From: Prorocentrum cordatum
Lineage: Eukaryota > Sar > Dinophyceae > Prorocentrales > Prorocentraceae
Direction of reading: 5' to 3'
Assembly (NCBI GenBank): GCA_963575745.1
Contig: CAUYUJ010014174.1
Location: 35,001 to 99,000, forward strand
Length of the DNA: 64,000 nt
Each line of letters begins with the position of its first letter. Positions within the stretch are counted from its first letter, which is position 1. The notes under the pieces were generated by a model. It made no database searches, was not told the DNA's origin, and saw only the letters and a program-made list of their open reading frames with translations. Positions 51,756 to 61,730 of this stretch are shown piece after piece. Made by a program: the position numbers and the translations under genes.

Positions 51756-51792
51756 CCCAAGACAGATCGGGGGGCGGCAAAGAAAGGGGTGG

Positions 51793-51957
51793 TGATTCAT
51801 TGCAGAGGAGGGAGAGTTGCCCATGCCTCCACCCTTCGCCCGTTGTCCCCTCTGTGGGCCTCCGGGGAGGCCCTCGTCGCCACTGTTGGATTCGCCTCGA
51901 GGTTTTGGTCAGAGCGCACCCTGGGAGAGGTCCGGGAAGTAGCGGTATCGGTGTTTG
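51793..51957. repeat. Interspersed repeat, family W, copy 3
   Basis: GAGGAGGGAGAGTTGCCCAT, GGAGGCCCTCGTCGCCACT, GATTCGCCTCGAGGTTTTGG and GGGAAGTAGCGGTATCGGT, in family order. Confidence 0.85.
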
Positions 51958-51964
51958 GTGGTTT

Positions 51965-52115
51965 CCCCATGTTTTGGGGGGATCTCACGGCGGGGGCCAT
52001 GGCGTCTCCCGAGATTTCACGGCGTCTCTACTTACTTTGGCGCGTCCCCCGCCACATCTCCTCCCTGGGCCGCGCACGTGCCGCCGGCCATGATTTTGGC
52101 TCCCCGCCCCCCTCT
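51965..52115. repeat. Interspersed repeat, family X, copy 4 (diverged)
   Basis: CACGGCGGGGGCCATGGCG, GAGATTTCACGGCGTCTC and GGGCCGCGCACGTGCCGCCG. Confidence 0.75.
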
Positions 52116-52163
52116 TTGTTGCCCCTCCTCTCTCGGACGCCCCTCCGAGAGAGGCAGGACTTG

Positions 52164-52325
52164 CGTTAAGTGGGGCCTGTCCCTCTGCAGGAAGAATATT
52201 CAAAAATCGTTTCAGAAACAGTCTGGGGGGCGATTTTCATACATGTGTTTCGACTATGTTTGATTATTTGTTTGAATTTGTTCGTCCAACATCCGCCTGT
52301 AAGGGGACATGCCCGACCTAAGGCT
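52164..52325. mobile_element. MITE-like element, family P, copy 6
   Basis: GGGGCCTGTCCCTCTGCAGG, AAGAATATTCAAAAATCG inside, CCGCCTGTAAGGGGACATGC and CCGACCTAAGG at the right. Confidence 0.8.
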
Positions 52326-52617
52326 GGGCTTTCAAGATGGCAGGGAAGGTCAGTTATGCATGCGCACGCGCACGCCAGCATTGAAATCTCGAGGAAGACC
52401 TCGGTGTCGTTGGCCAGGTGATGTTCAAACGTCCCTGTTGTCAAAAGGAGTCCTCGGGGAACGGGTGCATCTCGCAGGGAGATCGGGAAGCGTTTGAGCC
52501 CGACGCCGCACAGCGAGAGAGCGGCCTGTGAGGGCCGCGGCCCACGCCCCGCCCCGTGCGGGCCGCGCCCTGCCCCGGACACGGCGCTCCTCGCCCCGCC
52601 TCGCCTCGGGAGCCTCG

Positions 52618-52860
52618 AGACGGGGGTCAGTGCAAACGGGGGTCAGCCAGGGCACCAGATCTTGCAGGATCTTGCAAAGACCCCCTCTGGCTGACCCGGG
52701 TTAGCGAGCCGCTCGTGGCCGCGAGGCGGCCGCGCATGTTGGCCGACCCGGGTTTGCGAAGGCTTGCGTTGCAGTTTTGGTTTCCTGCATTGCAGTTTCT
52801 TGGTTTCTTGCTGACCCGGGTCTGGATTGACCCGGGTCAGAAGATCCCCGACTCGTTTCG
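52618..52860. repeat. Interspersed repeat, family Y, copy 5 (longest)
   Basis: GACGGGGGTCAGTGCAAACG, GGGGTCAGCCAGGGCACC, GATCTTGCAGGATCTTGCA, CTGACCCGGGTTAGCGAGCC, then CTGACCCGGGTCTGGATTGA and CAGAAGATCCCCGA. Several inverted pairs around GACCCGGGTC. Confidence 0.8.
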
Positions 52861-53183
52861 TTGATGCCGCATTCTCTCCTTGTGCGCACACGCATTCACT
52901 ATGAGGAACATCCTGGAGGCCTCGCGCGGCGCGTAATAGTAGTGTTATCTAGCTCACACGTCAGCCACGTAAGCCATGGATCGACGCTCGCGCGGCGATG
53001 CTCCGGCGCCAGTCCGACGCAAATCCGACGCAGTCCGACGTGGACCCGACGGAACTCCGACGTGGCTCCGGCGTGCATCTGGCCTCAGGCTACCGCTCGA
53101 GGCCTCCAGGGATGCCTCCGCAACGGACTACATACGATTTGTGTTGCTCTGCCGTCGCGGCTGTGGGCCATTCTGCTTCACTT
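52861..53183. other. Spacer with CCGACG-rich words
   Basis: CCAGTCCGACGCAAATCCGA-type repeats at 53010-53070. No gene supported. Confidence 0.4.
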
Positions 53184-53310
53184 GGCATCGCTCGGACGTG
53201 TGCATTTTTCCTTCGGCGAGGACCATCGAGGAGCATCCTTGATCATTTTGGGAAAAAAAACACGCACGAAACCGAACAAAGCACACGGAATGGACGTCCG
53301 AGCGATGGCG
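53184..53310. mobile_element. MITE-like element, family Q, copy 2
   Basis: GCATCGCTCGGACGTGTGCA mirrors GGAATGGACGTCCGAGCGAT. Interior TTCCTTCGGCGAGGACCATC identical to copy 1 over long runs. Confidence 0.85.
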
Positions 53311-53545
53311 AGCATACGATTTGCTTTGCTCTGCCGTCGCGGCCGCGGGCCCTTCTGCTCCACGGTCGCCGCCGCGGGCCGGCAGCAGCCCTCGGGACCG
53401 AGTGCGGACTGCGCGGGTCGTGTGCAGCATCTGGGCACGACGCGGGGCACCTCGCACCACCTGGCGATGGCGGCACGCCCTCCGTCCCCGACGTTTTTTT
53501 TGTGCTCACGATTGTTCTGATGCATTGCTCGATTCACACCAGCCT
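53311..53545. other. Spacer, nothing recognisable
   Basis: CATACGATTTGCTTTGCTCT repeats with variation the segment near 53130 (CATACGATTTGTGTTGCTCT), a direct repeat flanking the family-Q element. Confidence 0.5.
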
Positions 53546-53546
53546 C

Positions 53547-53692
53547 AGACCTATCCCTATCCCTAAGATTGACACGCCAAAAAGAGATGACAATCTTAGG
53601 AATGCACCCTCAGAGACTGAGGAAATCCCTAAGATCGCCATCGTGATGAGGCGATGCCCAACACAGGGATAGGGATATGTTCCAGGCTGGTA
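53547..53692. mobile_element. Short MITE-like foldback element
   Basis: CAGCCTCAGACCTATCCCTA and TCCCTAAG face CACAGGGATAGGGATATGTT and CCAGGCTGG. An inner pair CCTAAGATTG and CAATCTTAGG lies beside it. About 145 bp. Sixteen bases separate it from the next element. Confidence 0.75.
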
Positions 53693-53707
53693 AGATTCCT
53701 CGAAGAA

Positions 53708-53882
53708 CAAGAACACGTCATAGACATGGACTTCTTGCGCTCCGCTCGGATTTCTTGGGTCCGCGCTGGGGCCTCCCCGGCGTCCGCCTCTGGCCCGCTC
53801 CGCGCGCCACGTAGTGGCGGCCCGGCGCAGATCCAAGCTTTCCGCGCGGAGCGCCAACAGTTTATGTTTATGGCGTTTTTGT
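53708..53882. mobile_element. MITE-like element, family R, copy 4
   Basis: Left ACACGTCATAGACATGGAC and TTGCGCTCCGCTCGGATTTC; right TTTCCGCGCGGAGCGCCAAC and AGTTTATGTTTATGGCG. The core CGCGCTGGGGCC pairs with GGCCCGGCGCAG. Confidence 0.8.
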
Positions 53883-53899
53883 CCTAATCGCGTATTTTT

Positions 53900-54188
53900 C
53901 CTTGAGGTTAAATTCAGCATCGGCGATGGATCCATGATCGATAGCCAGCCGAATCTGGCAAACCTCTGGCGCGACGCCTCTTGGTCCCGCAAGTCTGCTT
54001 TAGCCCACTTCAAGGCCAGGCTCAATCTGGCTGCATCCGATCTCGTGGCCATTCGATCGGGCTTGATAACCCTAAATCGTTCTTGCGAAGACCTCCAAGA
54101 CGATGCCCCCTGTCGTTGTGAGGTTGCTATTTCTGTCGCCAGTGCGAACCCACCTTTGGGAAGGTGCAAACGGCCTACTTCAGAATGA
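53900..54188 (+). CDS. Unrecognised ORF segment upstream of the plus-strand LINE
   Basis: About 95 codons with ordinary residue use: LEVKFSIGDGSMIDSQPNLA, then NLWRDASWSRKSALAHFKAR, LNLAASDLVAIRSG and CEDLQDDAPCRCEV, ending at TGA 54188. No family recognised. It precedes the endonuclease of the LINE by 580 bp, so it may be a remnant of its ORF1 or of another gene. 54200-54650 in another frame has VTILLGEGDVVEKEMELYYG and SFKKRARARLHPMAEGC, also protein-like. Confidence 0.35.
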
Positions 54189-54768
54189 GGGTTCGGGAGG
54201 GCTGGAATGTAGAGGCGTGTAAGTCGCCCGCCAGGCCCAGATCATCGACGTCGAGGTTTTTACAATGGTTCCCCAGATTGTTGGGCCCCCTCCAGTGGCG
54301 GCCCCAAGGCCCCCATAAAAGCCGATATGACGACCAAAAGGAAAAAACACTAAAAGTTGCCATCGGTGCTTTTTTGTTCGCGGCGCCAGGATGGATATCA
54401 GGGCTGGGAGGGCTGGATTGCGGATGCGTTGGTGTGGCCCGCCCAGTGGCCCGGGGATCCATACAGGGCCGGAAGGGTCGGATCCCACAGGCTCCGTTTC
54501 CATGGGGAGCTTGCAGGACCAGAGCGGTGACGATTCTGCTCGGAGAGGGTGACGTAGTAGAGAAGGAGATGGAGTTGTACTACGGCAGCTTCAAGAAAAG
54601 GGCCAGGGCTCGGCTTCATCCGATGGCGGAGGGATGCAGCCGCCTGTGGTGACCGGGGGCGGGTATTTGCTTTAGCCCATCCGGCCCAGTACCCGACCAA
54701 GCACATTCCCCAGACGGAGTACCCCATCAAGTACCATCACAAGTAAGAGTAAGGCGCCATGAAGAGGC

Positions 54769-55350
54769 TTGGACAATTTAGAAGTTTCCACCATAAATAT
54801 CAACGCATGGTCATCCTTTAAGAACCGAGTTTATGATGATAGGTTCCAGCAGGCCAGTGTTCTCCTCCTGCAGGAGACCCGCATCGAGTCAGCAGACCAG
54901 GTGCGAGAGGCAGTAGAGCACTGTGAAGCTATTAGGTGGAAAGCTGATTTTGGTTTGTCCAAACAGTTACCGTCGGGCAGGTAAGGAGGTGTTGCCATAT
55001 TGGTTAGAGACGGCCTACACTTTGGCATAACACAGTTCTGCCAGTCAGCAGTAACACACCCACACAGGCTTCGTGCAGTCATTCTGGAGGTACCAGATTT
55101 TGGAGAGTTCGTCCTGGCAAGTGTTTATTTGGTGCACTCGGCAGGGTTTTCAGAAGCAAGCCTGAAGATACTCTCGGAGCTAGCTCAATTTCAAGATCAG
55201 TGCCAGCTTCCGATTCTCGCCGGGGGGGACTTCCAGATGAACCCTAACAAGTTTACGCAGAATGACTTTCTGAGTAGAGCCACCCTGCAGGTAATCTGCC
55301 CCAGAGATCACACTTGCTCGACATCGCGTTCGCAGACCAAGATAGACTAA
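54769..55350 (+). pseudogene. LINE endonuclease (EEP) domain with two in-frame stops
   Basis: Would nick the target DNA. The frame reads LEVSTININAWSSFKNRVYD, SVLLLQETRIESADQ (catalytic Glu in QET), a stop TAA (54982-54984) in LPSGR*GGVAILVRDGLHFG, then FVLASVYLVHSAGFSEASL, LPILAGGDFQMNPNKF (GDFQMNP, with the GDF Asp kept and N replaced by Q) and a second TAA (55348-55350) where SQTKIDYLL would be expected. No frameshift separates these pieces, so the two nonsense changes alone break it. Confidence 0.75.
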
Positions 55351-55377
55351 TATCTGGCCTCGCCTTCGATCGGTCTC

Positions 55378-56460
55378 ATGATCGATTCAGTGCAGTCGTT
55401 GACGAACTATCCGTTGCCGCCGCCACATCACCCAGTCGTCCTTTGCAGCAAGATCAGCAGTAAGGAGAAGATGCCAATCTTTGTCAAGCCCAAGCAGCTT
55501 CCGATCCACAGGCCTTTCGGGCCCAGCCTCGAAGCGTCGGAGTGGGAAGACCTTCAGGCCACATTGGCACATGTGTCCAGAATTGTAGAGACAGGGATCT
55601 CCCAGGAAGCAGGCCAAGCAGCATTGGACGTAGCAGATGGGGCCCTAGTAAGGCACATGGAGACGCACATCTCGCAGGTCACAGATACTCCAAAGCAGAG
55701 GTCCACCACTCGAGGAGGACCACCAATAATAAAATGGATACCCTGAGAGGCTCTGCAACGGAAGACCCGAAAAAAGTTGGACGTCTCATGAAATGCCCCT
55801 GTATTGGGTGTTGCAGTGGCTGCAAACCGTCTTACGAATTTCACGAGGGGCCCAGGACTTACCTTTGGACGGCATGTATCTCGAGCTACTTGAATGCCCT
55901 TCAGAATTATGGGAGATCCCGGCGCTGATCGGGGTCATGCAACATGTCGGCCAGATGACCTCCGCAATGCTGACGGACCGCAGAGAGGGAATATTACCGG
56001 TGGAGCTGAGCATCAAGATCTTCACGGACCTGCACGACGATGTGAAGATAAGATTGGTTTTGACAGGGAGATGTACTTAGCTCAGCGGGGGGCCAGGAAG
56101 GCATGGAGAGGTTGGGTCAAAGAGGCCATGGGGATGGGGATAGGATGGGCCCATCGCTGGTCTAAGGTAAAAGGGTACTGGCGCCCCACCCAAGACACAG
56201 ACCCCTTCCTGTCTGGCCGGCCCACGGAAATACTTCGGAGGGAGTGTGGGAGACTAGACTCCACGTGGGAGTCCCAGGACCCTCCTCCTCCTCCTCCTGC
56301 TCCTCCTCCTCCTCCTGCTCCTCCAAATGCTCCTCCTCCTCCTCCTGCTCCTCCTCCTCCTGCTCCTCCTCCTCGCCCCCAGCCGTGGTTCAGAGCGGAT
56401 GTTTGGGACTCGGACCTCCCGCCAATCACGGGAGAGCAAGTCAGCAGGGCCTCTAACTAG
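55378..56460 (+). pseudogene. LINE ORF2 linker between endonuclease and RT, broken
   Basis: Segments: MPIFVKPKQLPIHRPFGPSL to a TGA at 55744; then, in another frame, DGMYLELLECPSELWEIPAL and VGQMTSAMLTDRREGILPVE; then back to the first frame, YLAQRGARKAWRGWVKEAMG and AHRWSKVKGYWRPTQD. The last part resembles the KAW..W..(x)n..H.WSK linker of dinoflagellate LINEs. A (CTC)n/(CTG)n tract at 56281-56376 codes a Pro/Ala run inside it. Ends ADVWDSDLPPITGEQVSRAS before TAG. Confidence 0.65.
56281..56376. repeat. (TCC)n/(TGC)n tract inside the LINE
   Basis: About 95 bp of CTCCTG/CTC units, coding Pro/Ala in the ORF2 frame. An example of a simple repeat grown within an element. Confidence 0.9.
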
Positions 56461-56461
56461 G

Positions 56462-57500
56462 ACTTTCTCGAAGAAAACCTTCCAAACACGGGACGGTTTT
56501 GATCCTCGGCATTACAGTTTGTTGACTCCCTCCCAGCTAGAATGCGTGGCAAGGCTATTGATGCTTATCGAAAAAGTTGGTGTTATGCCAAGTGTTATCT
56601 TAGCAAGTTACACTTCGTTGATCCCTAAGCACAAGCCCGAGCAGAAGGGAGTCAGCACCAGAGGGATTGGAATGCTACCGTCGTTGTACAGATTATGGGC
56701 ACGAGTACGGCAGAGCAGTTGCAGAGAGTGGGAACGCAGGGAGCAGGACCCTCTCATGAGACATCAAGCGGGACGTTCTATAGTGGAAATCGTGTACATG
56801 CAGAGTCTGGAGGCCGAAGCAGCACTGTATAAGGACCACCCGCAGTACTCGGCGGCCTACCTCTGGGACCTATCTAGCTAGTACGAAGGGAAGCAGTTAC
56901 GGTTTTCCCAGCATCTTATGGCAGTAGCCTTGAACCAGTACGGCGCTCAAAGAAAGTGCGATTTCCCCAAGCATGGAATCCCTGCAGGATGCGGTTTTGC
57001 GACTTATCTAATTCAGGTATATTATCTGCCTCCTCTAAGGATATGGGCAGCAAACTTTAGCAGAGTAAGGCTCACGATGTTCATTGACGACTTGTTCGTT
57101 CAGGCAGTGGCGAAGACCATGGAGAAGGTTACAGAGGCGTTAGCAGAATCAGCAGCAGCTCCTTGGGAAACCATTCGGACAGAACTCCGATGCAAGGCCG
57201 CAGATAGGAAATCGGACATTGTAGCCAACACGCCATTGCTCAGACAGATGGTCGTGACATCGTGTAGAACGTATGCCGGCCCGAAACCGACGAACGAGCT
57301 AGCAGCACCGAACCTAGGCATAGATTACACGAGTGCAGCGCTGAGGAGAAGGAAAGGCACAAGAGCGACTCTTCGATCCCGAATGGCCAACCTCAAGAAT
57401 AGGAACAAGAAGTTCTATGCCCTTCGGAAGGCAGGTGCAGATATGAGAAAGATGTACGTCACAGGACTTCAGGCTTTTGGGTTCTACGGGGCAGAGACTC
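56462..57500 (+). pseudogene. LINE reverse transcriptase domain, one stop, FIDD active site
   Basis: 56462 on: TFSKKTFQTRDGFDPRHYSL, VILASYTSLIPKHKPEQKGV, GIGMLPSLYRLWARVRQSS and YLWDLSS (motif A region), then TAG (56879-56881) where a Tyr or Phe would be expected. After it: YEGKQLRFSQHLMAVALNQY, GIPAGCGFATYLIQVYYLPP (motif B) and VRLTMFIDDLFVQAV. The motif C box is FIDD at 57080-57091, in place of YADD; both Asp are kept. The frame continues into the thumb (TRATLRSRMANLKNRNKKFY). Apart from the TAG, the frame is open from 56462 to the finger and RNase H. Confidence 0.8.
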
Positions 57501-58780
57501 ACGGCTTAGATATTTTGGAGTTCGATCAGGCTGAGTCGCATTTCCTTAGGGTTGCAGGCAGCCCGTCAAAGAGCAGATCCACGAGTTTTCCCTTGTACTT
57601 CTTAGATAACCCCCTGTGGAAGCAAGCAGTGGCCCCATGTCTGCAGTGGCCAAGTCTGGTATGGAAGAGCCACACGGATACACGGATGAGGAGGGAATGG
57701 CCCCTCCCAAAGTTGAGGGGGTTTGTGCAGGACATCTTAGCCAAGCTACCGAATAAGTGGGGACGGGTTCGGGGCCCTTTTGGAGTAGCAGCTCTGTCAC
57801 TTCGCAGAGTGAGATGGTCCTTCTCCTCCCCGTTTGTTGTAACCAGCGACACGGGCCAGACGTGCAATCTTACGGACACCTCCCCTCAGATGATTCAGAA
57901 GTTTCTGAAAGAAAGTTGGGAAAGGAAGTGCTCCTTCGAAATTTGCCACAAGCTGGGAATACCTGACGACGAGACCCTGGATCCAGGCATTGCTCGACAA
58001 GTCCTACAAGATAAGGACATGACTCCCCGTCACAGAAAGCTCCTGCTAGCTTTTCTTTCCCACGCGGTATGGTCCAACAAGCGTTTGGCGGATCACGGTT
58101 ATGAAGTGCACGATGTTGGGTGCCCATGTGGAGCTCCTGCAGACGATCTGCATCACCGGCTGATCCATTGCCTTTTGATTCGCCAACTTAGGGAGGAAAT
58201 GTTGCCAGAGGATTTTGATTCCGTGTTTTCGATGCTTGACGCCTGCAAGGCATTAGTGTGCGGGCTGCAGCCCCACCCCAATTTCCAGGTAGCGCCCCTG
58301 GCGGGTTTAGGACACGAAACGTTTGAGTTTTGGTCTTCATATGATTTGAGTTATGAACAGGCCTTTACGGGCAAAGTTCATGTTGATGGCAGTTGTTTCA
58401 AAGCGCATCATAAGTGTTTTAATCGCGCAGGCTGGGGGATCTCGAAGATATCTCCTGCCGGCGAGCTTAGGGCACGAATGGTGGGCCAGGTAGGTCAGCA
58501 GCTGCCGCAAACATCTGGTGCAGGGGAACACTTAGCAGTGCTTGCAACAGTTTCACACCTCCCGCTAGTCACCGAGGCAGCGTCCGACTACGCGGGTGCA
58601 GTTTTTGTTATGCAGCAGTCTGTAAGTGCGTTTTGTTGCAAGGAGTCCTTCTATGCAAGAGTCAAGCTCAGAATCCGAGCTCATGCGCATAAGGACTTTC
58701 AAGAAAGCAAAGCAGAGGCACATCAGGACGAATCTTCGCTGACGCCTGTCTGCGCAGTGGATCAGCGCTGTAGGCAATAA
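57501..58780 (+). pseudogene. LINE ORF2: thumb, zinc-finger-like block and RNase H (first part)
   Basis: Same frame as the RT. DVGCPCGAPADDLHHRLIHC (58121-58175) is the CCHC-like block. RNase H: GKVHVDGSCFKAHHK (Asp at 58385), TSGAGEHLAVLATVS (Glu at 58526) and EAASDYAGAVFVM (Asp at 58586). The last block appears in another frame as SAVGNNQADVAAKMG (about 58764-58808), so a frameshift near 58700-58760 separates it. The frame ends at TAA 58780. Confidence 0.75.
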
Positions 58781-58813
58781 TCAAGCAGACGTGGCCGCAA
58801 AAATGGGGCAAAT

Positions 58814-59620
58814 TTGCGCGCGGCCCGTAGCGCTGCTGAGCTAGAAATCCACAGTAACCAGGGCAAGGTTTTAAAGGCATATTTAAAGTATGTCCCGCGT
58901 GCTTTAGAATTGTGGCCAGCACTTGCCCCAAAGGGGAAGAAGAGCTATACGAGAGCAGGCGGCGGGGATCCTTCCAAGATGGGGAGGGTTGCTTTCGTGG
59001 CCGAGCTAATCGGCGATTTTCTTCCTGCCAGCCCGACTGGCCAATCCGTGGGGAGGGCAGGGCCGCTTACAGGGAGCGCAAGTAGCGCGAGCGCGCGTCC
59101 AGCACCATCTTGCGCTCCTCCCCTCCGCCCTCCACCTCCTCCCTTGGTGCCGGCAGGAGCCACTACCAGAGATGGAATTCTGATGCGTGCTTCTTCGGTT
59201 ACGCAGGCGCCTCGGCCCGAGGTCGCCGGACAGGCGAAGAGCCACAACTGGAAATGGATTAAGCACACTTTGTGGGCCTGCCGCGTCTGTTACACCAGAT
59301 GCAGGGCAGGGTACCCGCCTCAGACCACAGTGCGTTTAGGTTATAGCGCTGCTTTCAGCGCGATCGCTGCCAACCCGCGCAACCACAGAATCTATATAGC
59401 CAGTTACGATGAGGACCACCTCACATTTGTGTGCTCCTCTTGCGGGTGTCTCTGCCAGGGCCGGCGAGCGGTAGGACGAATGGAGCCTTGCAAAGAGAGG
59501 TTCACCAGCCCACATAACAAGTCCAACTGCGATAGGATGTTCCAGAGAACGCACCCCGACCCCTCTAAACGAGAGGCTAAGGTGCTGGACGAACTGCTCC
59601 CTCTGAGCAGTTTATTTTGA
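58814..59620 (+). CDS. LINE ORF2 Cys-rich C-terminal segment
   Basis: 268 codons open to TGA 59620; no ATG is needed because it is the end of ORF2 after a frameshift. It begins AARSAAELEIHSNQGKVLKA and then has a Pro-rich region (residues 92-118). The Cys-rich end has HTLWACRVCYTRC (Cys156, 159, 163) and LTFVCSSCGCLCQGR (Cys207, 210, 212, 214). A paired CxxC arrangement like this ends dinoflagellate LINE proteins and may bind nucleic acid. It matches in position, not in wording, the CRIC and CSRCG pairs of the minus-strand element. Confidence 0.65.
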   Translation: MRAARSAAELEIHSNQGKVLKAYLKYVPRALELWPALAPKGKKSYTRAGGGDPSKMGRVAFVAELIGDFLPASPTGQSVGRAGPLTGSASSASARPAPSCAPPLRPPPPPLVPAGATTRDGILMRASSVTQAPRPEVAGQAKSHNWKWIKHTLWACRVCYTRCRAGYPPQTTVRLGYSAAFSAIAANPRNHRIYIASYDEDHLTFVCSSCGCLCQGRRAVGRMEPCKERFTSPHNKSNCDRMFQRTHPDPSKREAKVLDELLPLSSLF

Positions 59621-59640
59621 GAGATCCTAGGCAGACAGGA

Positions 59641-59984
59641 GATGGTGTGACGCAAGAGACTGGGCGTCGATTCTTCGTTTAGGATGCCACCCCGACGTTC
59701 CTCTGGAGGCGGCGCGCCAAATGTGCGCTCAGGTCGCCTATTCGCGGGGGAGGGGGAGGAAGGTGGAGGAGGGATCAATTCGAAGTGGGAGTCGTTCCGA
59801 GTCGGACCCCCAGCGGTTTCGAGCTGGCAGGTCGTGCGCAAGAGTCGCGCCAGAGCCAGCGTCACCCTTCAGGGAGAGGAGAGCCTCCCCAGCAGAGACA
59901 TTAGACATGTTTCTGTTATGCATAGTTTGCAGGTGGACAAACTTTCGGCTGAAACGAAATCCGAACCCCGGGCTTGCGCGCAGG
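59641..59984. other. Spacer after LINE
   Basis: No repeat partner or gene recognised. The true LINE 3' end may lie within it. Confidence 0.4.
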
Positions 59985-60118
59985 AGTCTGCAGGATCTTG
60001 CGGGGTCTTTCGTTCGGACCCGGATTTGGGGTGCAGGATCTTGCGGGGTCTTGCAGGATGCTGCAGAGCTTGACTGATCCAGGTCTGGTTTTGACCCGGG
60101 TCGTCGGATCCCCGATCT
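59985..60118. repeat. Interspersed repeat, family Y, copy 6
   Basis: GTCTGCAGGATCTTGCGGGG, GTGCAGGATCTTGCGGGGTC and TTGACCCGGGTCGTCGGATC, ending CCCCGA. Confidence 0.75.
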
Positions 60119-60158
60119 GCCGTGGAGCGCAGTCCGGGACCATGTGCGGGGGCATTTT

Positions 60159-60284
60159 GGCACCGCTCGGACGTGTGCATTCTTCCTTCGGCGAGGACAA
60201 TCGAGGAGCATCATTGATCATTTGGCGAAAAAGCCGCCCACGAAACCGAAAGAAGCACAGGGAATGGACGTCCGAGCGATGGCG
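60159..60284. mobile_element. MITE-like element, family Q, copy 3
   Basis: GCACCGCTCGGACGTGTGCA mirrors GGAATGGACGTCCGAGCGAT. Interior TTCCTTCGGCGAGGACAATC and GAGGAGCATCATTGATC. Only about 40 bp separate it from the family-Y repeat. Confidence 0.85.
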
Positions 60285-60730
60285 AGGCATGGGCTCTCCA
60301 GGGGGGGGGGGCGCCTCGACCCCCGACTCGCCCACTGGTCGCCAGCGGGGGCCCGATGCCGCCCGCCCCGCCCAGCGCCGTGCGCCTGCGCTCTCGCGGG
60401 CCAGCCGCGGGCCTCGAGCGGGGGCGCTGACACCAGCTCCTCCTGCAGTCGGGCCGCCTTCGGACCGCCTTTGGCCCTTCCGCCGGCTTCTCCCCGCCTT
60501 TCCGGAGCCTCCTCCCCATCCTCGCTCTCCTCGTCGCCCTCGCGGAGGGGCGGATCCGGTGCAAGTCTGGTCCGAATCCGGTCCCAAGTGTGTTCCAGGT
60601 CTATAGTCCAAATCAGGCTCAGATGGGACAGCGCCAGGGGCCACGCAGGCCCTCATGAAGCGGGCACCAAAGCCATGTATCGCCAGTCCCTGATCGATGC
60701 TTCGCCCCATGAGCATGCGGCCCCCTTACG
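60285..60730. other. GC-rich spacer, no gene supported
   Basis: Ala/Pro/Arg-biased open frames only. Confidence 0.4.
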
Positions 60731-60732
60731 TC

Positions 60733-60897
60733 CAGGCAGGCCTGTCCCTCTACACGAGGACTATTCGAGGATGGTTGAACGAAATCAAAATCGGGAGCGG
60801 TTTTCCGTGCTCGGTTGACCATGTTTGAGTATTTTCGGAGTATATTTCATTTCTCTTCGAACATCCGCTTGTAGGAGGACATGCCCGACCTAACCCT
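60733..60897. mobile_element. MITE-like element, family P, copy 7
   Basis: GGCAGGCCTGTCCCTCTACA at the left; CCGCTTGTAGGAGGACATGC and CCGACCTAAC at the right. Interior ends CATTTCTCTTCGAACAT. Confidence 0.8.
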
Positions 60898-61154
60898 CGC
60901 ACAGCGCGAGCCTTGGTTGGAGGTTGGTAGACATCAGGCCCACCCTGCCAAGGCGATTGGCGGCTTTGCCTTCCCTGGTCCTCGAGAGGGTGTGGCGGCC
61001 GCAGTTGAGTTCGGGTCTGCGTCGGCCTCGCCAGGTTCTCCAGGCCGTCCTTTCGGAAGGCTGCCTTGCTGAAGGGGTCGTTTTTCGCCCACGAGAGGCA
61101 GCGAGCGGTCCCGCCAGGGTTCGGCCGCGAGGAGTGCCCTGCCATTTCAGGAGG

Positions 61155-61160
<6 letters not shown>
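60898..61160. other. Spacer ending in a (GA)n microsatellite
   Basis: GAGAGAGAGAGA run at 61155-61180, otherwise nothing recognisable. Confidence 0.6.
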
Positions 61161-61164
<4 letters not shown>

Positions 61165-61186
<22 letters not shown>

Positions 61187-61310
61187 CGGGCAGACGTAGA
61201 TTTCCAGGAGCATACGGGAAGACGTGGGGAGTGGATGGGAAGACGGGACTTCAGAACAGATGGAGCAGTATTGGGGAATCGTGGCAGTTGTGTCTATCCC
61301 CGGGCCAATT
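61165..61310. mobile_element. Interspersed repeat, family CC, copy 3 (diverged)
   Basis: GAGACAGACACGGGCAGACG, AGCATACGGGAAGACGTGGG and GTGGATGGGAAGACGGG follow the family order. Confidence 0.55.
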
Positions 61311-61381
61311 CACCAGTATGAGCCTGATAATCGAAGAAGCACTTTGTACATATCAAATGGTCCGATGTACGCGCTCGGTGT

Positions 61382-61512
61382 TCTTGCTTGTCGCTGGGCA
61401 CCTCGGCGACGATTCTGGCGCCGCCCCCTTGTGCGCTCCGTATGTTGGGGAGGGGGGTCCAGCGCCGATCCAAGAGAGATCTGCGCAGAGCTCCGACACC
61501 GTGTGCTTATGT
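61382..61512. mobile_element. MITE-like element, family R, partial copy
   Basis: GGGGAGGGGGGTCCAGCGCC, GATCCAAGAGAGATCTGCGC and AGAGCTCCGACACCGTGTGC match the right half of the family. The left end is too diverged to pair. Confidence 0.55.
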
Positions 61513-61683
61513 GTTTACCTCTTATTTGTGCCTGGATCGTGTCAGGATTCGGCCGCAAGCAGTTTGCAGGCAGTGATTCTGAAAAAGGGGGATCGCCCTG
61601 CACCTGCAGTCAAGACGCCGAACTTGAGCCCGCATCCGGGTCCGGAACGGGCCCTGGTTTTCGACCGTGCTCTGCATCTAGAT

Positions 61684-61730
61684 TTAAGTCGGGCATGTTC
61701 CTCTACAGGAGGAATGTTCAACAATATCCG
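61684..61730. mobile_element. Family P left-end fragment
   Basis: TTAAGTCGGGCATGTTCCTC and TACAGGAGGAATGTTC. No matching right end follows, so this is a solo end or truncated copy. Confidence 0.65.

Larger units (their letters stand above)
54720..59640 (+). mobile_element. Second LINE-like retrotransposon, heavily mutated
   Basis: Order: AP-endonuclease (54769-55345), linker (55380-56270), RT (56390-57500), CCHC-like finger (58121-58180), RNase H (58380-58800) and Cys-rich C-terminus (59240-59600). At least four in-frame stops (54982, 55348, 55744, 56879) and at least four frame changes (about 55790, 56050, 56450, and 58700-58810). Same domain plan as the minus-strand element, but the wording is distinct enough to be a different subfamily. 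The 5' start is not defined and no spliced leader is seen. The C-terminal frame ends at TGA 59620. Confidence 0.8.
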
